Assembly (NCBI GenBank): GCA_036568605.1 | Contig: DATCSE010000564.1 | Coordinates: 1 to 21,157, forward strand | DNA: 21,157 bases | Direction: 5' to 3' | DNA from: DATCSE01 sp036568605 | Lineage (GTDB): Bacteria; Pseudomonadota; Gammaproteobacteria; Burkholderiales; Burkholderiaceae_C | Part shown: positions 1 through 7,506 of the stretch, in pieces | How the letters are laid out: each line of letters begins with the position of its first letter | How positions within the stretch are numbered: the stretch's first letter is position 1 | Notes under the pieces: generated by a model | What the model was told of the DNA's origin: nothing | What the model saw: only the letters and a program-made list of their open reading frames with translations | Database searches by the model: none | Made by a program: the position numbers and the translations under genes

Positions 1-1
1 C

Positions 2-97
2 ATGGAGCGCCGCTGGAACGGCGACCAGGTCGACTGGGGCCTGAACTTCACCGGCCACCCGGTCGTGCTGAAAGTGAAGATGGGACGCTACCGGTGA
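2..97 (+). CDS. C-terminal end of an unidentified protein (partial, 5' end outside window)
   Basis: An open frame enters from the left edge and stops with TGA at 95-97, giving 31 residues that end in ...VVLKVKMGRYR. The tail is rich in W, G and beta-branched residues, as in the last strands of a beta-sandwich domain. The stop lies 22 bp before the first possible GH1 start on the same strand, so this is probably the preceding gene of the same operon and may be another carbohydrate-active enzyme. The ATG at position 2 is more likely an internal methionine than a start. The fragment is too short for a family assignment and I do not propose one. Confidence 0.6.
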   Translation: MERRWNGDQVDWGLNFTGHPVVLKVKMGRYR

Positions 98-119
98 GCC
101 GGACGCGCGCTTCGAATCG

Positions 120-1490
120 ATGGATCAAACGATGAGCCAACTGACCTACTCCAGCCCCTTTCCCGACCACTTCGTCTTCGGCGTCGCCGCGGCCTCCGCG
201 CAGATCGAAGGCGCCGCTTTCGAAGACGGCAAGGGCGTCTCGAACTGGGACCATTTCGCGCGCATCCCCGGCAAGGTCGCCAACGGCGACAACCTCGACG
301 TCGCCTGCGACCACTACCACCGCTTCGACGAGGACTTCGCGCTGATGGCCTCGCTCGGCGTCAAGCACTACCGCCTGTCGATCTCGTGGCCGCGCATCTA
401 CCCGAACGGCGACGGCGTTCTGAACCAGGCCGGCCTGGATTTCTACGCTCGCCTGCTCGACAGCATGGAGCGCCACGGGATCACGCCGTGGGTCACGCTG
501 TTCCACTGGGACCTGCCACAGGCGCTGGAGGAGCAGGGCGGCTGGACCTCGCGCGTCACGGTGGAGGCGTTCGGCATCTATGCCGAGACCGTCGTGAAGG
601 CCTTTGCCGGCCGCGTGAAGCACTGGATCACGCTGAACGAGATCCGCTGCTTCACGACGCTCGCCTACGGGCTGGGCACCAAGGCGCCGGGCCGGCGTGA
701 GCCCGCGGCGGTCGTGAACCAGACGATCCACCATGCGCTGATCTGCCATGGCCTCGCGGTGCAGGCGGTGCGCCGCCACGGCGGCTTCGGCGCGCGCGTC
801 GGCCTGACCGACAACAGCGACCTGTGCGTGCCGGTCACCGAGACGCCGGACGACATCGCCGCGGCGCGCGCGTGGTACGAGGAGCGCAACGCCCACATCC
901 TCGGCGCGATCCATGGCCGCGGCTACAGCGAGGCCTACCTCGCGCGTGTCGGCGCCGATGCGCCGGTCGTGCAGCCGGGCGACTTCGACCTCATCGGCCT
1001 GCCGACCGACTTCCTCGGCCTGAACGTCTACACCGCGACCTACGTGCGCGCCGGCAGGAACGGGGCGCCCTACGAACAGCTCGCGCTGCCGGCGAACTAT
1101 CCGCGCGCCGACAGCGTCTGGCTCAACCTGGTGCCACAAGCCATCTACTGGGGCATGCGACTGGCCCACGAAGCCTATGGCCATGCCTCCATCTACATCA
1201 CCGAGAACGGCTGCGGCTACAACACCGAGCCGGTGGTCGAGGGCGAGGTGCACGACCTGCACCGCCGCGACTACGTCCGTTCGCACCTGCGCGAGGTGCA
1301 CCGCGCGATCGCCGACGGCGTGCCCGTGCACGGCTACTTCCTGTGGTCGTTCATCGACAACTACGAGTGGGAAGACGGCTACGAGCGCCGCTTCGGCATC
1401 GTGCACTGCGACTTCGCGACGCAGGTGCGCACGCCCAAGCTCTCCGCGCGCTATTACGCCGAGGTGATGCGCACGCGGCGCATCGTCTGA
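120..1490 (+). CDS. GH1 beta-glucosidase, cytoplasmic
   Basis: Retaining exo-beta-glycosidase that releases glucose, and possibly galactose or other equatorial sugars, from the non-reducing end of beta-glucosides. The 456-residue length is normal for a one-domain GH1 (beta/alpha)8 barrel. Visible motifs: SAQIEGA near residues 26-32 (sugar-binding Gln28), TLNE at 171-174 (acid/base Glu174), ITENG at 360-364 (nucleophile Glu362), and the WSFIDNYEWEDGYERRFG block close to the C-terminus that binds the -1 sugar. There is no signal peptide, so it should act in the cytosol on imported gluco-oligosaccharides, which suits the permease gene starting 31 bp downstream. An in-frame ATG at 132 (MSQLTY...) is an equally good start; neither has a clear Shine-Dalgarno sequence. 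Family is certain; precise substrate is inferred from context. Confidence 0.96.
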   Translation: MDQTMSQLTYSSPFPDHFVFGVAAASAQIEGAAFEDGKGVSNWDHFARIPGKVANGDNLDVACDHYHRFDEDFALMASLGVKHYRLSISWPRIYPNGDGVLNQAGLDFYARLLDSMERHGITPWVTLFHWDLPQALEEQGGWTSRVTVEAFGIYAETVVKAFAGRVKHWITLNEIRCFTTLAYGLGTKAPGRREPAAVVNQTIHHALICHGLAVQAVRRHGGFGARVGLTDNSDLCVPVTETPDDIAAARAWYEERNAHILGAIHGRGYSEAYLARVGADAPVVQPGDFDLIGLPTDFLGLNVYTATYVRAGRNGAPYEQLALPANYPRADSVWLNLVPQAIYWGMRLAHEAYGHASIYITENGCGYNTEPVVEGEVHDLHRRDYVRSHLREVHRAIADGVPVHGYFLWSFIDNYEWEDGYERRFGIVHCDFATQVRTPKLSARYYAEVMRTRRIV

Positions 1491-1510
1491 CGGTCACTCG
1501 CCACGACCCA

Positions 1511-1516
1511 GAGGAA
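1511..1516 (+). promoter_or_regulatory. Ribosome binding site of the GPH permease
   Basis: GAGGAA lies five bases before the GTG at 1522 and supports that GTG as the start rather than the later in-frame ATG at 1570. Confidence 0.6.
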
Positions 1517-1521
1517 TCGAC

Positions 1522-2949
1522 GTGACCACGCTGCCCCCCGTCATCGCCGTGCCGACCGACCGCCTCCCCATGCGCCAGAAGGTGGGCTACGGGCTCGGGT
1601 CCTTCCTGGACATGTGGGGCCACTGGCTCTACCAGTCGCTCGCGTTCCAGGTCTTCAACATCTTCCTCGGCGTCGCGCCGGGACTGATCTCGACGGTCAT
1701 GGCGATCAAGATCGGCATCGATGCGGCCTCGGACGCGATCTTCGGCTGGCTGTCCGACAACGCGCGCTCGCGCTGGGGGCGGCGGCGCCCGTTCATCCTG
1801 GTCGGCGGCGTGCTCGCCGGTGCGGGCTTGCCGCTGATGTTCGCCGTCGGCCGCGGCTGGACCGACACGCAGTACTTCGCCTTCATGCTGGTCTCGATGC
1901 TGGTGTACGTGCCGGTGATGAGCTGCTTCAACATGCCGTGGGTCAGCCTCGGCTCGGAGATGACGCCCGACTACCACGAGCGCACCTCCGTCATGCAGAT
2001 CAAGGGCGTGATCCAGAAGGTCCCGGAACTCGGGATGTTCGTCGCCGCGCAGTTCACGACGCTGGCGGTGTTCAACGGCGCGGACGGCAAGCCCGACATC
2101 CTGCGCGGCGCCCAGGTCTACACGCTGATCCTCGGCGCGATCATGGTCGCGCTGTCGATCGCGATCTTCCTGCTGACGCGCGAGCGCTACTACGAGAAGG
2201 TGGTGCTGACGAGCGGCCAGAAGGTGTTGTTCCGCGACACGCTGTATCGCACGCTGAAGAACCGGCCGTTCCGCACGCTGCTGGGCATGTCGTTCGCGTA
2301 CGCGACGGCCACCGCGATGGTCAGCATCCTGGGCTACTACACGACCGTCTACTACGTCTGCCGCGGCGACGTCGCGCTCGCGGGCCAATGGAATTCCGCG
2401 ATGGGCGTCGCCGGCATGGTGTTCGGCCTCGCCGGCATCGGATTCTTCGGCGCGGTCGCCAAGCGCATGGGCAAGCGCGAGGCGATGATCGCGGTGCTGT
2501 TCAGCGCGATCGCGGCCTTCATCGGCGACTGGTGGTTCTACGACCCCGCCCACCCGTGGATGCAACTTCTCGCGACCGGCTGCGTCGCGTTCACCGGCGC
2601 CGGCTTCTGGACGATCTACGGCGCGATGATCCCCGACGTCGTCGACCACGACGAGCTCGAGACCGGCCAGCGCCGCGAGGGCTCGTTTGCGGCCTGCCAA
2701 TCGTGGATCACCAAGGTCGGCATCGCGATCGGCACCGGTGCCTCCGGCTGGATCCTGCAGTTCACCGGCTTCGACTCGAAGCTCTCGGTGCAGAGCGACA
2801 CCGCGATCCTGGTGATGCGGGCGTTGCTGTCGGGCATCCCGGTCGCCGGGCTGGTGGTCTCGCTGATCGTCATCCTGCGGCTGCAGCTGGACGAACAGCG
2901 CATGCAGGTGATCCGCGTGGCGCTCGAGAGCCGGCGCGGGACGGTGTGA
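1522..2949 (+). CDS. GPH-family (MelB-like) sugar:cation symporter
   Basis: Inner-membrane secondary transporter of the glycoside-pentoside-hexuronide:cation symporter family in the major facilitator superfamily. The 475 residues hold about 12 hydrophobic segments. The N-terminal block GIDAASDAIFGWLSDNARSR followed by WGRRRPFIL matches the conserved family motif around helices 2-3 (an Asp-rich cation site plus a basic loop after an SD turn). The start is GTG with a clear ribosome site. It sits between GH1 (31-bp gap) and GH43 and probably imports the mono-, di- or short oligosaccharides that GH1 then hydrolyses. Xyloside, arabinoside and glucoside substrates are all known for relatives; which one applies here is not readable from the sequence. 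Confidence 0.93.
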   Translation: MTTLPPVIAVPTDRLPMRQKVGYGLGSFLDMWGHWLYQSLAFQVFNIFLGVAPGLISTVMAIKIGIDAASDAIFGWLSDNARSRWGRRRPFILVGGVLAGAGLPLMFAVGRGWTDTQYFAFMLVSMLVYVPVMSCFNMPWVSLGSEMTPDYHERTSVMQIKGVIQKVPELGMFVAAQFTTLAVFNGADGKPDILRGAQVYTLILGAIMVALSIAIFLLTRERYYEKVVLTSGQKVLFRDTLYRTLKNRPFRTLLGMSFAYATATAMVSILGYYTTVYYVCRGDVALAGQWNSAMGVAGMVFGLAGIGFFGAVAKRMGKREAMIAVLFSAIAAFIGDWWFYDPAHPWMQLLATGCVAFTGAGFWTIYGAMIPDVVDHDELETGQRREGSFAACQSWITKVGIAIGTGASGWILQFTGFDSKLSVQSDTAILVMRALLSGIPVAGLVVSLIVILRLQLDEQRMQVIRVALESRRGTV

Positions 2950-2998
2950 GGCCGCGCCGATGAACCGCGGCGGCACGGCATCCGCGAGGGGTCCGGAC

Positions 2999-4549
2999 AT
3001 GGCAGCAGATCGCTTGACGCGGCGGGGTTTCGTCGCGACGGCGGCCGTGCCGCGGCACGGCATCGGCGTCGAGGGCCAACGCATCGCCGACCTGGGAGGC
3101 GGCCTGTACGTGAACCCCGTCGTGCCCGGCGACCATCCGGACCCGACCATCCTGAAGGACGGGTCGGACTACTACATGACGTTCTCGTCGTTCCAGCTCT
3201 ACCCCGGCGCCGCGATCTGGCACTCGCGCGACCTGGTGAACTGGACCCCGGTCTGCGCCGCACTGCGCCGCAACATCGGCACCGTCTGGGCGATGGACCT
3301 GGTCAAGCACGGCGGGCGCTACTTCATCTACATCCCGGCGCTGCAGCCGAACCGTGTGGCGACCTACGTGATCCACGCCGACGACATCCGCGGCCCGTGG
3401 AGCGATCCGGTCGACCTGAAGCTGGACGGCTGCATCGACCCCGGCCATGCGATCGGCGAGGATGGCCATCGCTACCTCTTCGTCAACGGCATTCGTCGCA
3501 TCCGCCTGAGCGCCGACGGCCTCGCGACCGTCGGCGCACTGGAACACGCGCACACGCCGTGGCAGTACCCGAGGGACTGGGTCGTCGAGATGTACGCCCC
3601 CGAGGGCCCGAAGCTGCTGCGCCGCGGCGCCTACTTCTACATGATCTCGGCGGTCGGCGGCACCAGCGGGCCGCCCACCAGCCACATGGTCACGGTGGCG
3701 CGCTCGCGCTCCATCCACGGGCCGTGGGAGGACTGCCCGTTCAACCCCATCGTGCGCACGACGAGCGCCGACGAGCGGTGGTGGTCGCGCGGACATGCCT
3801 CGGTCGTCGAGGGCCCGACCGGTGACTGGTGGATGGTCTATCACGGCTACGAGAACGGCTGGCGCACGCTAGGCCGCCAGGTGCTGCTCGAGCCGGTGAC
3901 CTGGACCGCCGACGGCTGGCTGCGCGCGCTCGGCGGCATGCTCGCGCGCCCGTTGCCGAAGCCGCGCGGCGGTCTGCCCAGTGCGGCCGGCGCAGCGCTC
4001 AGCGACGACTTCACGCAGGACCGCCTGGGCACGCAGTGGGCACTGTTCGGCCCCGAGGGCCACGAGCTGGATCGCGCCCGCGTCGACCGCGGCCGCCTCG
4101 TGCTGCGTGCGAAGGGCACGTCGCTGGCCGACTGCTCGCCGCTGGTGTGCACCGTCGGCGACCGGCACTACGAGGCCGAGATCGAGTTCGAGATCGACGA
4201 CGGCGTGCAGGCCGGCCTGGCGCTGTTCTACGACGCCCGCGGCCACCTCGGCATCGGCTTCGACGGCCAGACGATGTTCACGCACCAGTACGGCGAGGAG
4301 CAAGCCTGGATGCGCACGAAGGCAGCCGCGCGCCGCTACCGCGTCCGGCTGCGCAGCGTCGCGCACAACGTCGCGTTCGACTACGCGCTCGACGACGGGC
4401 CGTGGATCCGCCAGGACTGGCAGCGCGAGGTCTCCGGCTACCACCACAACGTCTTCGGCGGCTTTCTCGCGTTGCGCATCGCCTTGTTCGCGATCGGCCG
4501 CGGCGAAGTCCGCTGGCGCCATTTCCGCTACCGCGGGCTGCAGGCCTGA
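2999..4549 (+). CDS. GH43 beta-xylosidase / alpha-L-arabinofuranosidase with C-terminal jelly-roll domain
   Basis: Inverting enzyme expected to remove arabinofuranosyl or xylosyl units. From the ATG at 2999 (GAGGG at 2986-2990) it has 516 residues; an ATG at 2960 would add 13. Residues about 37-325 form the five-bladed propeller with the catalytic triad: base Asp48 in DHPDPTIL, pKa-modulating Asp100 in WAMDLV and acid Glu202 in APEGPKL. The block GHASVVEGPTGDWWMVYHG is also typical. Residues about 335-516 look like the beta-xylosidase C-terminal concanavalin-A-like domain. The chosen start gives a twin-arginine motif (LTRRGFVATAAV), but the hydrophobic stretch is cut short by PRHG, so export is doubtful. 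The subfamily, and hence xylosidase versus arabinofuranosidase activity, is not settled by what I can see. Confidence 0.92.
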   Translation: MAADRLTRRGFVATAAVPRHGIGVEGQRIADLGGGLYVNPVVPGDHPDPTILKDGSDYYMTFSSFQLYPGAAIWHSRDLVNWTPVCAALRRNIGTVWAMDLVKHGGRYFIYIPALQPNRVATYVIHADDIRGPWSDPVDLKLDGCIDPGHAIGEDGHRYLFVNGIRRIRLSADGLATVGALEHAHTPWQYPRDWVVEMYAPEGPKLLRRGAYFYMISAVGGTSGPPTSHMVTVARSRSIHGPWEDCPFNPIVRTTSADERWWSRGHASVVEGPTGDWWMVYHGYENGWRTLGRQVLLEPVTWTADGWLRALGGMLARPLPKPRGGLPSAAGAALSDDFTQDRLGTQWALFGPEGHELDRARVDRGRLVLRAKGTSLADCSPLVCTVGDRHYEAEIEFEIDDGVQAGLALFYDARGHLGIGFDGQTMFTHQYGEEQAWMRTKAAARRYRVRLRSVAHNVAFDYALDDGPWIRQDWQREVSGYHHNVFGGFLALRIALFAIGRGEVRWRHFRYRGLQA

Positions 4550-4592
4550 ACGTGGCGGCCGCAATCTTCACCACGACAACCACACGGCGAAC

Positions 4593-6314
4593 ATGACCCA
4601 CCGTCTCTGCAAACTCCTCGTGGCCATCGCGCTGCCGCTGTTCGCGAGCGCTCCTGCGCCGGCCGCCGACATCGCCCAGGCGAGCCTGACCGTGCACGCC
4701 GACGCCGCCGGCCCGCACATCGATCCCGATGTCTACGGCCAGTTCGCCGAGCATCTCGGCGAGGGCATCTACGGCGGGCTGTGGGTCGGCCCCGAATCGA
4801 AGATCCCGAACGTTCGCGGCTGGCGCAAGGACGTCGTGCAGGCGCTGCGCCAGCTCGAGGTGCCGGTGGTGCGCTGGCCGGGCGGCTGCTTCGCCGACGA
4901 CTACGACTGGCGCGACGGCATCGGCGACCCCAAGAAGCGGCCCGCGCGGCTGAACCGCTGGTGGGGCGGCGCCGAGACCAACCGCGTGGGCACGCACGAA
5001 TTCATGGATCTGGCCGAGCAGCTCGGTGCCGAGGTGGTGATCGCCGGCAACATGGCGTCGATGACGCCCAAGTCCATGAGCCACTGGCTCGAGTACATGA
5101 CCGGCGAAGGGCGTTCCGCGCTGACCGACGAGCGCCGCCGCAACGGCCGCGACAAGCCCTGGAAGGTCAAGTACTTCGGCATCGGCAACGAGAGCTGGGG
5201 CTGCGGCGGCAACATGCGCCCCGAGTACCAGTCGGACCTGCACAACCAGTACGCGACCTTCCTGCCGAACGGCCCGAAGCGAGTGGCCTCGGGCGACGGC
5301 CAGGCCAACGATCACCTGATCGAGATCCTGATGCAGCGCTCGATGCCGCACATGGATGCGCTGACGCTGCACTACTACACGCTGCCCGGCGGCGAGTGGG
5401 CCAGGAAGGGCCAGGCGACGGGCTTCGACACCGACTCGTGGGCGAAGACGATCAAGTCCGCGAAGGACATCGAGAAGCGCATCGCGGCCATCACGTCCAT
5501 CATGGACAAGTACGACGCCGACAAGCGCGTCGCGCTGTACGTCGACGAGTGGGGCACCTGGATGGACGCGGCGCCGGGCAGCAAGCGCGGCGCGCTGTAC
5601 CAGCAGAACTCGCTGCGCGATGCGATGGTCGCCGCGGTGTCGCTGAACGTCTTCCACCGCCACACCGACCGCGTGCGCATGACCAACATCGCGCAGATGG
5701 TCAACGTGCTGCAGGCGATGGTGCTGACCGACGGCCCGCGCATGCTGCTGACGCCGACCTACCACGTCTTCGACCTCTACAAGCCCTTCAAGGGCGCGAC
5801 GCCGCTGAAAGCCGAGGTGACCAGCCCGACCTACCGCCGCGGCGAGTTCGAAATGCCCGCGGTCGAGGCCAGCGTCGCGAAGACCGCCGACGGCCGGACC
5901 GTGATCGCGCTCGTCAACCTCGACCCCGAGCGGCCCGCGCGCGTGGCGACCGGGCTGCGCAGCGCCGTGCAGGGCCGCGTGCTGACCGCCGCGACGATGG
6001 ACGCGCACAACGACTTCGATCAGCCGGCGGCCATCGCGCCCGCGCCGTACCGCGCCCAGCCGGGCGCCGATGGCCTGACGCTGGATCTGCCGGCGAAGTC
6101 CATCGTGGTCGTCACCACCGCGATGCGTCGCCACGGCCTCGTGCCGATGTGGTGGGACACGGGCGCGCTGTTCGATCGCCGCAGCGACGGCGTCGCAGGC
6201 CGCGCCCGCGCCGATGCGCGAGATCACGAGCCTCGAACTCGCGCGCGAGATGTCTCCCGGCATCAACCTCGGCAACACGCTCGAGGCACGTCCCGCCGAG
6301 ACCTCGTGGGGTAA
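4593..6314 (+). CDS. GH51 alpha-L-arabinofuranosidase with an aberrant C-terminal extension
   Basis: Retaining arabinofuranosidase that removes L-arabinose side chains. MTHRLCKLLVAIALPLFASAPAPA is a Sec signal peptide, so a periplasmic or secreted location is expected. Family features: FAEHLGEGIYGGLW and VRWPGGCFADDYDW in the N-terminal barrel, acid/base Glu200 in GIGNESWG and nucleophile Glu319 in YVDEWGTW; residues about 400-506 form the C-terminal beta domain ending in LDLPAKSIVVV, where members of this family normally stop within a few codons. Here the frame continues through a 76-bp copy of GH5 coding sequence (residues 507-532) and then about 41 residues out of frame with GH5, stopping only at 6314, 101 bp inside the GH5 open frame. 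The last 66 or so residues are probably not native. The catalytic domain looks intact. Confidence 0.9.
   Translation: MTHRLCKLLVAIALPLFASAPAPAADIAQASLTVHADAAGPHIDPDVYGQFAEHLGEGIYGGLWVGPESKIPNVRGWRKDVVQALRQLEVPVVRWPGGCFADDYDWRDGIGDPKKRPARLNRWWGGAETNRVGTHEFMDLAEQLGAEVVIAGNMASMTPKSMSHWLEYMTGEGRSALTDERRRNGRDKPWKVKYFGIGNESWGCGGNMRPEYQSDLHNQYATFLPNGPKRVASGDGQANDHLIEILMQRSMPHMDALTLHYYTLPGGEWARKGQATGFDTDSWAKTIKSAKDIEKRIAAITSIMDKYDADKRVALYVDEWGTWMDAAPGSKRGALYQQNSLRDAMVAAVSLNVFHRHTDRVRMTNIAQMVNVLQAMVLTDGPRMLLTPTYHVFDLYKPFKGATPLKAEVTSPTYRRGEFEMPAVEASVAKTADGRTVIALVNLDPERPARVATGLRSAVQGRVLTAATMDAHNDFDQPAAIAPAPYRAQPGADGLTLDLPAKSIVVVTTAMRRHGLVPMWWDTGALFDRRSDGVAGRARADARDHEPRTRARDVSRHQPRQHARGTSRRDLVG
6111..6186 (+). 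repeat. 76-bp perfect direct repeat, copy 1 (misplaced copy at the GH51/GH5 junction)
   Basis: These 76 bases are identical to 7102-7177. In copy 1 they are read in the GH51 frame as VTTAMRRHGLVPMWWDTGAL..., which is the C-terminal part of GH5. The segment lies exactly where the GH51 stop codon and the GH5 start and signal peptide should be. The base before each copy differs (C at 6110, G at 7101) and so does the base after (A at 6187, G at 7178), which fixes the limits. Confidence 0.95.
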
Positions 6315-7230
6315 TCCTCCGCCGAACCGGCGCCTCATGAACGCCTACAAGGCGGCAGGCTTCCGCAGCGTGCGCATCCCGGTCGCGTGGAGCCAGTACG
6401 TCGACGCCGACGACCGCATCCGCCCGGCGTGGATGGCCCACGTGCGCCAGACGGTCGACGACGCGCGCGCCGCCGGGCTGATCGCGATGATCAACATCCA
6501 TTGGGACGGCGGCTGGATGGATCATCCGTTCCGCGCGAAGCAGGCGACCATCAACGCGCGGCTGAAGCGCCTGTGGACGCAGATCGCCGCGGCCTTCGAG
6601 GACTGCGACGAGGGCGTGCTGTTCGCCGGCACGAACGAGGTCATGGAGGAGAACGTCTGGTCCACGCCGACGGCCGAGAACCTCGAGGTCCAGGCCAGCT
6701 TCAACCAGGCCTTCGTGGACGCGGTGCGCGCCACCGGCGGCCACAACGCGAAGCGGCACCTCGTGGTGCAGGCCTACAACACGAACTTCGACTATGCGGT
6801 GAAGTGGGCCGTCATGCCGAAGGACAGCGTGGCCGACCGCCTGATGCTGGAAGTGCACTACTACGATCCGTACGACTTCGCGCTCAACGAGAAGAGCCGG
6901 ATCTGGCAATGGGGCGCGATCGCCCAGGACCCCGAAGCCGTGCAGCACTGGGCCGACGAGGCCTACGCCGACGCCAAGGCGCGCAGCCTGCGCGAGCGCT
7001 TCATCGACCAGGGCGTGCCGGTGATCGTCGGCGAGTACGGCGCGTACCCGAAGCGGGCCTTCCCCGGCATGCAGCCGTACGTGCACCACTGGATCCGCGA
7101 GGTCACCACCGCGATGCGTCGCCACGGCCTCGTGCCGATGTGGTGGGACACGGGCGCGCTGTTCGATCGCCGCAGCGGTGAGCAGAAGGATCCGCAGACG
7201 ATCCGGCTCATCGTCGAATCCGGCCGTTGA
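6214..7230 (+). CDS. GH5 endo-beta-1,4-glucanase / xyloglucanase (subfamily 4-like), 5'-truncated
   Basis: Retaining endo-glucanase of the (beta/alpha)8 fold. GINLGNTLEA and ETSWGNPP near the N-terminus resemble GH5 subfamily 4, which includes many xyloglucanases. Acid/base Glu142 lies in AGTNEVM, HYYDPYDF supplies the conserved His/Tyr, and nucleophile Glu274 is in VIVGEYGAY. From the ATG at 6214 there are 338 residues covering the whole catalytic domain. Just upstream, the same frame reads AATASQAAPAP, which looks like the end of a Sec signal peptide, but no ATG, GTG or TTG start precedes it before a stop; the upstream bases are the 76-bp repeat. As it stands the enzyme would be made without a signal and stay in the cytosol, or the gene is non-functional. 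The subfamily assignment is from motif recognition only. Confidence 0.88.
   Translation: MREITSLELAREMSPGINLGNTLEARPAETSWGNPPPNRRLMNAYKAAGFRSVRIPVAWSQYVDADDRIRPAWMAHVRQTVDDARAAGLIAMINIHWDGGWMDHPFRAKQATINARLKRLWTQIAAAFEDCDEGVLFAGTNEVMEENVWSTPTAENLEVQASFNQAFVDAVRATGGHNAKRHLVVQAYNTNFDYAVKWAVMPKDSVADRLMLEVHYYDPYDFALNEKSRIWQWGAIAQDPEAVQHWADEAYADAKARSLRERFIDQGVPVIVGEYGAYPKRAFPGMQPYVHHWIREVTTAMRRHGLVPMWWDTGALFDRRSGEQKDPQTIRLIVESGR
7102..7177 (+). repeat. 76-bp perfect direct repeat, copy 2 (native position in GH5)
   Basis: This is the native-looking copy. It encodes residues of the last barrel strand and helix of GH5 (VTTAMRRHGLVPMWWDTG...) and continues in frame to the natural stop at 7228-7230. 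The distance between copy starts is 991 bp. Confidence 0.95.
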
Positions 7231-7272
7231 GGCGGCCCCGCGGCCGATCCGCAAGGCAGAACCGGAGGTGAA

Positions 7273-7313
7273 GGCGCACTGACGCTTTGCCTCGTCGCGC
7301 CGCCGTCAGCGCC
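7273..7313 (+). terminator. Candidate hairpin downstream of GH5
   Basis: GGCG-CA-CTGACG (7273-7284) can pair with CGTCAG-CGCC (7304-7313), giving ten base pairs with a two-base bulge and a 19-base loop. It begins 42 bases after the GH5 stop. No T-run follows directly, so it is at best a weak intrinsic terminator or an mRNA-stabilising hairpin. Confidence 0.3.
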
Positions 7314-7341
7314 TCCGCACATCGCCTAGGTGTTTCCTCTC

Positions 7342-7370
7342 AATAGTTAATGCGACAGCCAAACTATTAT
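7342..7370 (+). promoter_or_regulatory. Candidate promoter/operator of the second gene block
   Basis: This is the only clearly AT-rich stretch in the + strand intergenic regions. It contains the perfect inverted repeat AATAGTT (7342-7348) and AACTATT (7362-7368) with a 13-base spacer. TATTAT at 7365-7370 resembles a sigma-70 -10 box and overlaps the right arm, as an operator would. No good -35 box is evident at the right spacing. A leader of about 136 bases would separate it from the lipoprotein start, with further short inverted repeats (7388-7406 and 7418-7423/7450-7455). The binding regulator is unknown and not encoded in the window. Confidence 0.4.
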
Positions 7371-7494
7371 GGCGTCGAGGTGATTTAGCGGCATATCAAC
7401 CGCCGCGAAAAGTCCAACGCGAGCGACCGGCCACACCGAACGGCGGCGACTCGCGCTGATGAACGAGAGGCGAGGCCGCCGGCCCGCGCGACAA

Positions 7495-7500
7495 AAGGAG
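7495..7500 (+). promoter_or_regulatory. Ribosome binding site of the lipoprotein
   Basis: AAGGAG sits six bases before the GTG at 7507. It is the strongest Shine-Dalgarno sequence in the window and decides for this GTG over the in-frame ATG at 7459, which would add 16 arginine-rich residues before the signal peptide. Confidence 0.75.
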
Positions 7501-7506
7501 ACGACA

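Noticed and set aside
3981..4592. In-frame upstream extension of GH51 overlapping GH43
   Set aside because: The extension is an out-of-frame reading of GH43; the ATG at 4593 gives a proper signal peptide.
1351..6338. Long - strand open frames opposite GH1, the GPH permease, GH43, GH51 and GH5
   Set aside because: Low-complexity, charged translations without motifs; the + strand frames carry complete catalytic signatures.
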